A stretch of 17,707 nucleotides of DNA, from the NCBI GenBank assembly GCA_964568365.1, contig CAZMQF010000040.1, forward strand, positions 1 through 17,707, read 5' to 3'. A model generated the notes under the pieces. It was not told the origin of the DNA. It did no database searches and saw only the letters and a program-made list of their open reading frames with translations. The translations under genes were made by a program, and so were the position numbers. This document shows positions 1 through 5,548 of the stretch, in pieces. How positions within the stretch are numbered: the stretch's first letter is position 1; each line of letters begins with the position of its first letter. This stretch comes from CAYLMG01 sp964568365 (lineage in GTDB: Bacteria; Planctomycetota; Phycisphaerae; Sedimentisphaerales; Anaerobacaceae).

Positions 1-425
1 GTACCGCTGACAACGTCGAGCACATCTACTGCAGCCTTGATGCCGACTACAAAAATTTCGATATAGTCGTCTCTTACAGTAACATTGACGAGCCGCAACG
101 GATACTGCCGAGGCAATCTTACGCACTCGCCTGGAATGTGTCTGAGAAACAAAAATCTGATGACATCTTTTTGTATGACTTAAACACCGACGGCATTGTC
201 GACCAGAACGATTATATCGTCCTTTTCGAGAGCTGGGTGAACAGCATCAAATCCCCCGTACATTATTTTTTAGGTGACATTAATACGGACGGCATATTTG
301 ACGCCAACGATATCAATCTTTTAACCGAACAGATGAACCGCAAAGCAGACTGGTTAAAAATTCCGAACTCCTCCGCCGCTGAAGAACAAACTCAACAGAG
401 ACCGCTTTCCATCTCCACCCCTTAA
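1..425 (+). CDS. C-terminal fragment of a secreted protein ending in a dockerin-like EF-hand pair
   Basis: The frame is open from base 3 to the TAA at 423-425, so this is the end of a gene that begins outside the window; the GTG at 138 is just a codon inside it. The visible 140 residues end in two 12-residue calcium-loop motifs, DLNTDGIVDQND and DINTDGIFDAND, each with Asp at positions 1 and 12 and Asp-Gly at 5-6. This matches the duplicated EF-hand loop of type I dockerin domains. About 25 further residues, rich in Ser, Gln and Glu, follow the second loop. In cellulosomes dockerins bind cohesins; in planctomycetes the same fold is common on secreted proteins and its partner is usually unknown. 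The upstream part (VEHIYCSLDADYKNFDIVVSY) is too short to assign to a family. The loop type recurs in two other proteins of this window, at 2095-3165 and 5549-11647. Confidence 0.75.
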   Translation, partial: TADNVEHIYCSLDADYKNFDIVVSYSNIDEPQRILPRQSYALAWNVSEKQKSDDIFLYDLNTDGIVDQNDYIVLFESWVNSIKSPVHYFLGDINTDGIFDANDINLLTEQMNRKADWLKIPNSSAAEEQTQQRPLSISTP

Positions 426-567
426 TCTACAACAATCTTATCCCCGCCTTTTTGCATTTTTCAATCATATCCGCAGGCCAGAGGCTTGTTCAGCTCTTTT
501 GCCGGTTGATAACTGTAAATCCAAAATCTTCTTTGAATTTTTGATAATTTTTGGTAAAAGACTGCTT

Positions 568-1848
568 ATGAAACTGCTCGTAAATAAATCCCGGCTGAAA
601 GGCGAGGTTACAATTCCGGCATCGAAATCGCATACAATCCGTGCCGTAGCTATCGCTTCCTTAGCCGGCGGCAAAAGCCTTATCAGAAACCCTCTCATCT
701 CCGCCGATACACTCTCTGCCGTCGATTGCTATCGCAGCCTCGGCGCACAAATCGACACAAAAAAACCGGACCTCTGGACCGTCGAGGGCAATGCCGCTGT
801 TATCGCTCAGCCTGCTAAAACAATCGATGTCGGAAACTCCGGGACAACGCTGCGCATCGCCGCAGGCTCAGCAGCCCTCGCTTCTCAAAATCACAAAATC
901 ACACTCACCGGCGACGCACAAATTCAGAGCCGGCCCATAGGCCCCCTGCTCGATTCACTGAATGACCTTGGTGCAAAATGCCGCTCCGTCAATAATAACG
1001 GCAAAGCTCCCATCGAGATATCCGGCCGGCTCAAAGGCGGAAAAACCAAAATCGCAGCAACAACAAGTCAGTACCTTTCAAGTTTGCTGCTCTGCACGCC
1101 GCTTGCAGATAACGATACTGAAATCGATGTCACCCTGCTGAATGAGCCCGGCTACGTCCGAATGACACTCGACTGGCTCGATAAACAGCAAATCGAATAT
1201 ACGAATCAGCAATTCGGAAAATTCAAAATGAAAGGCTGCCGGCAGTACAGACCGTTCGATGAAGTTATCCCTGCCGATTTCTCGAGCGCGACATTTTTCT
1301 TGTGTGCCGCTGCTTTGTTCGGCGACGAAGTGACACTGCTCGGCCTGGACTTTAACGATTCTCAGCCCGACAAAGCCGTCGTCGGTTATCTAAGGCAGAT
1401 GGGCTCTGTCATTACTATTGCCCAAAATTCAATAACAGTAAAGCAATCGAAATTAAAGGCAGCCGAAATCGATATGAATGCGACGCCTGACGCCCTGCCC
1501 GCTATGGCAGCGGTCGCCGCCTTCGCTGAGGGCGAAACCCGCCTTGTTAATGTCCCGCAGGCCAGAAGCAAGGAAACCGACCGCATAAAATGTATGGCCG
1601 AGGAGCTGAAAAAAATGGATATCGATATTGAGGAACTGCCGGCCGGCCTTATAATAAGAAAAAGCCGACCCAGGCCGGCTGAGCTTGACGGCAAAGGCGA
1701 CCATCGTATCGTAATGGCGCTGTCAATCGCCGCTATGGCAACCGAAGGGCAATGTTCCATCGATACAGCCGAGGCCGTCAATGTCACTTTCCCCGATTAT
1801 GTAAAGCTGATGAAAAATCTGGGTGCTAATATGGAATTACTAAGTTAA
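568..1848 (+). CDS. aroA: 3-phosphoshikimate 1-carboxyvinyltransferase (EPSP synthase)
   Basis: EPSP synthase transfers the enolpyruvyl group of PEP to shikimate-3-phosphate, the sixth step of the cytoplasmic shikimate pathway. The frame is open back to a TTG at 499, but the conserved N-terminus starts at the ATG at 568 (MKLLVNKSRLKGEVTIPASKS). That gives 426 aa, the usual length for the family. Visible active-site elements, with E. coli equivalents from family knowledge: ASKSH with K20 (K22), VGNSGTTLR at 88-96 (the glyphosate/PEP loop around G96 and R100), SRPIG with R122 (R124), TSQYLSS with Q168 (Q171), TPDALP with D308 (the catalytic D313), SKETDR with E336 and R339 (E341, R344), and GDHRI with R380 (R386). 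The position of E. coli P101 is Ile, and the loop resembles the Bacillus/archaeal NSGTT form. The Shine-Dalgarno is weak (GGTAAAAG at 553-560). I see no convincing promoter in 426-567. aroC lies 2.3 kb downstream on the same strand. Confidence 0.96.
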   Translation: MKLLVNKSRLKGEVTIPASKSHTIRAVAIASLAGGKSLIRNPLISADTLSAVDCYRSLGAQIDTKKPDLWTVEGNAAVIAQPAKTIDVGNSGTTLRIAAGSAALASQNHKITLTGDAQIQSRPIGPLLDSLNDLGAKCRSVNNNGKAPIEISGRLKGGKTKIAATTSQYLSSLLLCTPLADNDTEIDVTLLNEPGYVRMTLDWLDKQQIEYTNQQFGKFKMKGCRQYRPFDEVIPADFSSATFFLCAAALFGDEVTLLGLDFNDSQPDKAVVGYLRQMGSVITIAQNSITVKQSKLKAAEIDMNATPDALPAMAAVAAFAEGETRLVNVPQARSKETDRIKCMAEELKKMDIDIEELPAGLIIRKSRPRPAELDGKGDHRIVMALSIAAMATEGQCSIDTAEAVNVTFPDYVKLMKNLGANMELLS

Positions 1849-1900
1849 ATTTCACGCTTGGTATTTTATAATTTCTCTGTTTATTTTCTTTTTTGTTTAG

Positions 1901-2002
1901 CCCCGCACCTATTTGCATCGCATCAATTTCTACTATCACAGTGAATTATTAATACCGCTTTTTCTTTTTGTTTACTCTGGAATGAGTCAAATAGGTGCGG
2001 GG
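1901..2002. repeat. 15-bp inverted repeat with a 72-nt loop, terminator-like
   Basis: Bases 1901-1915 (ccccgcacctatttg) are perfectly complementary to 1988-2002. The right arm is followed by a T-rich tract (tttctttt), so on the + strand the structure could act as a first, long-looped terminator for aroA. The left arm is preceded by ttttgtttag. Nearly the same phrase, ttttcgtttag, precedes the compact terminator at 2045, and a shorter relative (tttttgttta) occurs near 1965. The 102-bp unit has no coding potential and no obvious target-site duplication, so I do not call it a MITE. Confidence 0.6.
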
Positions 2003-2044
2003 TTTCTTTTACGAATTTATTCGGGGGTTTTCCTTTTCGTTTAG

Positions 2045-2078
2045 CCCCCAACTTTATGTTGGGGGTTGTTTTTTTTTT
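2045..2078 (+). terminator. Rho-independent terminator
   Basis: A perfect 8-bp stem (cccccaac at 2045-2052, gttggggg at 2058-2065) with a 5-nt loop is followed by ttg and an uninterrupted run of ten T. This is a textbook intrinsic terminator for + strand transcription from aroA. The - strand side of the stem has no T-run, so it would not serve the facing gene that ends at 2095. Confidence 0.88.
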
Positions 2079-2094
2079 AATATGGTGTTTTTCA

Positions 2095-3165
2095 TCACGG
2101 ACAAGTTCCCCAGACTGGCCGTGAATTAGGCAGTGTCCAACTGGTTGCGCCGTTATCGAAACCGAACGGCTCAGAAGAAATCAGTGTAACGCACCATCCG
2201 GACAGGTCCTGGTTGAACGCAGACGCACCATCGAACATATGGTTCATGTCGGTGACGTTTGAGGTATCCCAGCCGCTAATATCCTGGTTGAACGACAAAG
2301 CAGAGATGAACATCCCTTCCATATCGGCGACGCTGGAGGTATCCCAGCCGCCGATATCCTGGTTGAACGACGACGCAAAGGCGAACATCTCGTCCATTTT
2401 GGTGACATTCGAGGTATCCCAGCCGCCAATATCCTGGTTGAACGCCGACGCACCACCGAACATCCCGCTCATTTTGGTAACATTCGAGATATCCCAGCCG
2501 CTGATGTTACCATTGAACGTCCACGCAAAGCAGAACATCCAGCTCATGTCGGTGACGGCTTCAATACCGTCTGAGGTAGTCGGTACTGAAACGAGGTTCG
2601 AGCAGAAAAGGAACGCTTCGTACATGCTGGTGAATCCCAGTTGCCCCCAGTTGTCGACACTTACCAGCTTCGCTTGCTCGGAAAAAGGGTACCCGCCGCC
2701 GCCGTTGTTATAGCTGTTGTATGCCGTGACGCTGCCGGTAACCGAAACGGTATAGATTCCGTCAGTACCGTAGTCGTGCGTATGCGGCCCCGGGATTGTC
2801 ACGGCTTCAATAGTGCCGTCACCCCAGTCGATAACAGCGTTCACATCACCGGCCAGAGCCAGGCTAACCGTGTTGCCGTCACCGAGACTTGTGTCCCAGG
2901 TCGTTACGAAGGCATAATTTTTCAGCCAGTCGGCAGTTAAGATTTCAAGGTCGTTCGCATCAACCTTACCCGAAAAGTTAAAATCCGCCCAATCACAGAA
3001 ATTGTTGGAGGAGTTGCAATCTTCCATCCACCATCCGGCGAAAACAGCGAAATCATTAAAATCGACAAAACAGTCACCTGTAAAATCTGCCAATGGACAA
3101 TCTGCAAAGGATGAGCTGATAAAACCCAAGGCCAGGCACAAGCTCAAAGCTAATACACTTTTCAT
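2095..3165 (-). CDS. Secreted surface protein: dockerin-like pair, PKD-like domain, BspA-type DUF285 repeats
   Basis: The protein has 356 aa. Residues 1-21 (MKSVLALSLCLALGFISSSFA) form a clear signal peptide. Residues 22-81 are a Cys-rich dockerin-like pair with loops DFTGDCFVDFND and DFNFSGKVDAND. Residues 88-145 resemble a PKD/Ig-like domain, with IDWGDGT and HTHDYGTDGIYTVSV. From residue 207 to about 325 there are five copies of a 25-residue unit (MxxMFxxAxxFNQDIxGWDTSNVTx); the Met starts fall at 207, 232, 257, 282 and 307. This is the BspA-like surface-repeat family (DUF285, PF03382), which is found in mycoplasmas, Treponema, Bacteroidetes and marine bacteria. The likely role is surface display and adhesion; the ligand is unknown. 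The Shine-Dalgarno AAGGAAG lies about 8 nt upstream of the ATG. A promoter is called separately. The gene faces aroA and sits between aroA and aroC, which suggests insertion into a shikimate region. Confidence 0.9.
   Translation of the reverse strand: MKSVLALSLCLALGFISSSFADCPLADFTGDCFVDFNDFAVFAGWWMEDCNSSNNFCDWADFNFSGKVDANDLEILTADWLKNYAFVTTWDTSLGDGNTVSLALAGDVNAVIDWGDGTIEAVTIPGPHTHDYGTDGIYTVSVTGSVTAYNSYNNGGGGYPFSEQAKLVSVDNWGQLGFTSMYEAFLFCSNLVSVPTTSDGIEAVTDMSWMFCFAWTFNGNISGWDISNVTKMSGMFGGASAFNQDIGGWDTSNVTKMDEMFAFASSFNQDIGGWDTSSVADMEGMFISALSFNQDISGWDTSNVTDMNHMFDGASAFNQDLSGWCVTLISSEPFGFDNGATSWTLPNSRPVWGTCP
2236..2560 (-). repeat. 75-bp tandem repeats encoding 25-residue DUF285 units
   Basis: The phrase gaggtatccc (or gagatatccc) recurs at 2261, 2336, 2411 and 2486, an exact 75-bp period that matches the 25-aa protein unit; a more diverged copy lies at the right end. 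The central copies are close at DNA level, so recent expansion or gene conversion is plausible. The lack of stops in the opposite frame over this stretch comes from the repeat itself. Confidence 0.85.
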
Positions 3166-3177
3166 TCTTGTGCTTCC

Positions 3178-3201
3178 TTAATAATTATCTTTGATTATTA
3201 A
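3178..3201 (-). promoter_or_regulatory. A/T-only hairpin overlapping the Shine-Dalgarno of the 2095-3165 gene
   Basis: An 8-bp inverted repeat (ttaataat at 3178-3185, attattaa at 3194-3201) has an 8-nt loop and directly abuts the AAGGAAG ribosome-binding site on the transcribed strand. It could modulate ribosome access weakly, for example with temperature. A/T-only stems this short also arise by chance. Confidence 0.3.
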
Positions 3202-3256
3202 CGAGAGATAACGGAAGGGGTGTTATTGCCTCTCCCCCTCCATTAAAACGGTTAAA

Positions 3257-3285
3257 ATTATATCATAATGCTGGGAAAATTGCAA
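3257..3285 (-). promoter_or_regulatory. Sigma-70-type promoter for the DUF285 protein gene
   Basis: Read on the - strand: TTGCAA (3280-3285), a 17-nt spacer, then a perfect TATAAT (3257-3262). Transcription would start near 3250 and leave an 85-nt leader before the ATG at 3165. The purine-rich start of that leader (ggaggggga) can pair imperfectly with ccccttcc further along. Confidence 0.7.
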
Positions 3286-3426
3286 ACAATATATATCTTA
3301 TTGGCAAGAATCGATATTTCGAAAGGCCGCCCAAAGCCTTTTTGGCAGTTCCCCACACCTTCCTTTATTAAGGGACTGTTCCCTTGAAAAAGTCAGCAAG
3401 TTGTGAAAAAAAATCTTAAATTTTTA
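3286..3426. other. Intergenic stretch between divergent promoters
   Basis: There is no coding potential here. It holds two short hairpins: aaaggc/gccttt (3322-3327 / 3336-3341), followed by a few T, and aaggga/tccctt (3370-3375 / 3380-3385). Neither can be tied to a gene end. The stretch separates the - promoter at 3257-3285 from the + promoter at 3427-3454. Confidence 0.5.
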
Positions 3427-3454
3427 TTGATATAACGGCCTTAATTGGTATAAT
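3427..3454 (+). promoter_or_regulatory. Strong sigma-70-type promoter
   Basis: TTGATA (3427-3432), a 16-nt spacer and a perfect TATAAT (3449-3454). The predicted start falls at about 3461, inside an 8-bp hairpin. The promoter reads into the structured leader, the doubtful frame at 3562 and then aroC, and may be the distal promoter of aroC. Confidence 0.7.
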
Positions 3455-3459
3455 ACTCC

Positions 3460-3561
3460 CGTGTGTTAGCAAACACACGTAACGCGGAGGAAACCGCACG
3501 ATAGGCCAGCCGGCCAAGTCAAAATTTAGTTCGTAAACTCTTTCTTAACAAGGAGTAGCGA
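3460..3561 (+). ncRNA. Hairpin-rich 5' leader, unclassified
   Basis: Directly after the promoter there are three consecutive stems: cgtgtgtt/aacacacg (3460-3467 / 3472-3479, loop agca), gcgg/ccgc (3484-3487 / 3494-3497) and ggcc/ggcc (3504-3507 / 3512-3515). An unstructured A/T-rich segment follows and ends in a perfect Shine-Dalgarno, AAGGAG (3549-3554), seven bases before the ATG at 3562. It has the form of a regulatory leader. I tried to match it to c-di-GMP-I (GEMM) and other riboswitch classes I know and could not: the conserved ACGCAAAG and the second-stem elements are missing. Whether it senses anything is unknown. Confidence 0.4.
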
Positions 3562-4110
3562 ATGTTTAAAAGTTTACACTGTAATAATTTGTCTCGTTTA
3601 GCAGTCGCCGGCACGGCGACTTTGGTTAGCCTCGCCGCTTGCGGCGAGGGGCATCGAGAATCCAGTATCAATTACCAATCATCTAATTCTCTAATGAACC
3701 AATTAACTAATCTTATAATTCCTCTACACTTGTCGAGAGAACTCTACAAATCAAACCTTTTTATGCAAAACGAACCCAATTTTAAAATAGACCAAATTAA
3801 TACAAGTACTTGTAAAACAAATGGTTATGGCAATTTTCTCACCTTTTTCCTACGAAAAAACGAACCCAAACGAACCCAAAACGAACCCAATTTTGGCCCA
3901 AAATTGGCTTCGTTTTACGGGAAAATCTTCGCTTTTGCGAACAAATGTGACGAGTTGAAGCCCCCGCGGCGTTTGAGCGGGGTCAATTGTTATCTACCGA
4001 TTATTGAAACTTTTGTCCTCAGGACAAAGTTAAAAATCTTGATTTTGCGGGACGGCCTCGATATTCTACCCGTAAATGAGGCTCTTCGGCCATTCGATGA
4101 GCTTATGTAA
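3562..4110 (+). CDS. Doubtful 182-codon frame running through a NEPN-type repeat island
   Basis: A good promoter and AAGGAG precede the ATG, and the frame stays open for 182 codons to the TAA at 4108-4110, 27 bases before aroC. Against a real protein: most of the frame is made of inverted repeats and short direct repeats, and the product has no recognisable fold. The first 30 residues (NLSRLAVAGTATLVSLAAC) look like a lipoprotein signal with a LAAC lipobox, but that stretch is encoded by two perfect hairpins, so the resemblance may be accidental. The middle contains FMQNEPNF, KNEPK and QNEPNF. I recall ORFs with 'SRELYKSN..FMQNEPNF' from many Phycisphaerae genomes as hypothetical proteins that look like translated dispersed repeats; I could not verify this here. 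One reading is a short original leader gene, of which only the first codons survive, interrupted by a repeat element. Confidence 0.25.
   Translation: MFKSLHCNNLSRLAVAGTATLVSLAACGEGHRESSINYQSSNSLMNQLTNLIIPLHLSRELYKSNLFMQNEPNFKIDQINTSTCKTNGYGNFLTFFLRKNEPKRTQNEPNFGPKLASFYGKIFAFANKCDELKPPRRLSGVNCYLPIIETFVLRTKLKILILRDGLDILPVNEALRPFDELM
3603..4028 (+). repeat. Palindrome and NEPN-repeat island (dispersed repeat candidate)
   Basis: Within about 430 bp there are five stems: agtcgccg/cggcgact (3603-3610 / 3614-3621), cctcgccgc/gcggcgagg (3630-3638 / 3641-3649), ccaatttt/aaaattgg (3887-3894 / 3900-3907), ccccgc/gcgggg (3962-3967 / 3977-3982) and tttgtcc/ggacaaa (4012-4018 / 4022-4028). Between them, cgaaccca occurs four times (3771, 3861, 3871, 3882). 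The mix of GC-rich palindromes and a short direct repeat fits a REP-like or composite intergenic element better than a gene. Confidence 0.55.
4039..4067 (+). promoter_or_regulatory. Weak candidate proximal promoter of aroC
   Basis: TTGATT (4039-4044), a 17-nt spacer and TATTCT (4062-4067), four of six matches in each box. It would give aroC a leader of about 60 nt independent of the 3427 promoter. Low confidence. Confidence 0.25.
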
Positions 4111-4137
4111 AAAACCTTTTTAGAGGATTGTTTGGAA

Positions 4138-5469
4138 ATGTTAGGTTGTCATATTGGACGATTGTTTCAGGTAACTGTTGCAGGCGGCTCCTATCAGGAA
4201 GGGCTGACCGCTATAGTACAGGGTCATCCACCGGGTATGCTAATAACCGAGCAGGAAATCTACGGCGACCTGCTTCTGCGAAAGCCCGGCGCCGATGAGC
4301 TTTCGAGCCCGAGAAAAGAGCCGGACCTACCCATAATCTATTCAGGCCTGAACTCAGCGGACACAATAGAAAATGCCGGCAACAAAAATCACACAAACGG
4401 CACACCGTTGACGATTCTTATACCAAACCTTGACCGTCACTTCATACACATAAAACAATACCAGGACACAAACCGCACACCCCGCCCCGGCCACGCGTCC
4501 TATGCCACATTTGTCAAGTACGGCCCCGACGATGACGCCATCGGTGCAGGTATATTTTCCGGCCGATACACTTCCACAATCGTCGCCGCAGGATTCGTCG
4601 CCAAGAAAGTGCTCAAAAAATGCGGCATCGAAGTATGCGCGTATGTCAAGGAGCTCGCCTCCGTCAGGTGTCCCGATATCCCGCATAACAAAGCATTCGA
4701 ATACACCGAAAACTACAAACAAATGAGAAGAGATTATGACCCGTTCTATCAGCAAATTTACATTAGCGGGCGCATAAATCCTGATATGAGATTCCTCGAA
4801 AAAATGAAAATCCTCGCTGAAGTCGAGCAGCAAATTGATGAAATCAGGTCCAAAGCTGTCAAAATGGACCCTGCTGAAATTAAGGACAAATACGGCGTCC
4901 ATCATATACTGAACTGCCCGGATATAGACACCGCTTCTGAAATGGTCAATGCCTCGAACAAAATAAGCCAGACAGGTGATTCCTGCGGCGGTATGGTTGA
5001 GGTAGTAGTAACAGGCTCACCCGTAGGCCTCGGTGAGCCGGTCTTCTGCAAACTCGACGCCGAGTTAGGCAAAATGCTCGGCATAGGTGCGGTAAAGGCA
5101 GTAGAGGTCGGTGCGGGCCTGGCCGTAAAGGATATGACCGGAAGCGAAAACAACGACCAGATGCACGCCGAAAACGGTAAAGTCATCTTTGATTCAAACA
5201 ACGCAGGCGGAATAACAGGCGGGCTTTCCACAGGCCAGCCGGTCATCGTGCGTCTCGCCGTAAAACCGACGCCAACAATAAACAAGCCGCAGCAGACAAT
5301 CGATAAATACACACTCGAGAACAAACAGCTCGCTGCTATCACGCGCCGCGACGCCACAATAGTGGCACGCATCTGGCCCGTAGCTGAAAATTATACAGCT
5401 ATAGTGATACTCGACAATCTGCTCGCCCACTATGGTTATCAGCAGCTAAAAAAGAAAATATCCGGCTAA
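4138..5469 (+). CDS. aroC: Divergent chorismate synthase
   Basis: Chorismate synthase converts EPSP to chorismate with reduced FMN, the last shikimate step. I chose the ATG at 4138, 10 nt after AGAGGA, over the TTG at 4132; this gives 443 aa against about 350-400 in typical bacterial enzymes. Recognisable core: IGRLFQVT at the N-terminus, LRKPG (usually RRRPG), RPGHA with the second conserved His (H119), FSGRYT (usually RSSARET), TGDSCGGMVEV, PVGLGEPVF, IGAVKAVEVG, NNAGGITGGLSTGQP and RRDATIVARIWPVAE with the conserved Asp (D405). Oddities: the GESHG motif carrying the first catalytic His reads GGSYQ, with Tyr at residue 19; the arginines of the FMN/EPSP loop are reduced; and about 50-80 extra residues (near 185-265, DPFYQQIYISGR onward) lie before the CPD segment. 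It could be a functional divergent lineage or a paralogue with changed activity. A second, canonical aroC elsewhere in the genome would decide. Confidence 0.85.
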   Translation: MLGCHIGRLFQVTVAGGSYQEGLTAIVQGHPPGMLITEQEIYGDLLLRKPGADELSSPRKEPDLPIIYSGLNSADTIENAGNKNHTNGTPLTILIPNLDRHFIHIKQYQDTNRTPRPGHASYATFVKYGPDDDAIGAGIFSGRYTSTIVAAGFVAKKVLKKCGIEVCAYVKELASVRCPDIPHNKAFEYTENYKQMRRDYDPFYQQIYISGRINPDMRFLEKMKILAEVEQQIDEIRSKAVKMDPAEIKDKYGVHHILNCPDIDTASEMVNASNKISQTGDSCGGMVEVVVTGSPVGLGEPVFCKLDAELGKMLGIGAVKAVEVGAGLAVKDMTGSENNDQMHAENGKVIFDSNNAGGITGGLSTGQPVIVRLAVKPTPTINKPQQTIDKYTLENKQLAAITRRDATIVARIWPVAENYTAIVILDNLLAHYGYQQLKKKISG

Positions 5470-5502
5470 TACAAAATCGATTGAATTTTTTATCAAAAAA
5501 AA

Positions 5503-5525
5503 GCCCCGATACCATATCGGGGCTT
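5503..5525. terminator. Terminator shared by converging genes
   Basis: A perfect 9-bp stem (gccccgata at 5503-5511, tatcggggc at 5515-5523) with a 3-nt loop sits between aroC (ending 5469) and the giant - strand gene (ending 5549). On the - strand it is followed by eight T, a strong intrinsic terminator. On the + strand the tail (ttcaatttt) is weaker, so it mainly serves the - gene and secondarily aroC. Confidence 0.85.
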
Positions 5526-5548
5526 CAATTTTCAAAAATTCAAAACCT

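Noticed and set aside
499..567. N-terminal extension of aroA from TTG
   Set aside because: These 23 residues are not part of the EPSP synthase fold. The ATG at 568 gives the expected length and N-terminus.
1901..2002. MITE with 15-bp terminal inverted repeats
   Set aside because: There is no target-site duplication and no second copy in the window. Position after aroA and the T-rich tail fit a terminator better.
2213..2713. Long + strand frame of 166 codons opposite the DUF285 gene
   Set aside because: It is a shadow of the 75-bp repeats: it has the same 25-residue period, no Shine-Dalgarno and no family resemblance. The - strand protein has a signal peptide, known domains and a promoter.
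3460..3561. c-di-GMP-I (GEMM) riboswitch in the leader
   Set aside because: A GGAAACC-like string and GC stems first suggested it, but the conserved ACGCAAAG segment and the receptor for the tetraloop are missing.
4354..5372. - strand frames of 183 and 156 codons opposite aroC
   Set aside because: aroC on the + strand is clearly recognisable along its whole length. The opposite frames are Val/Cys- or Thr/Pro-rich shadows without start signals.
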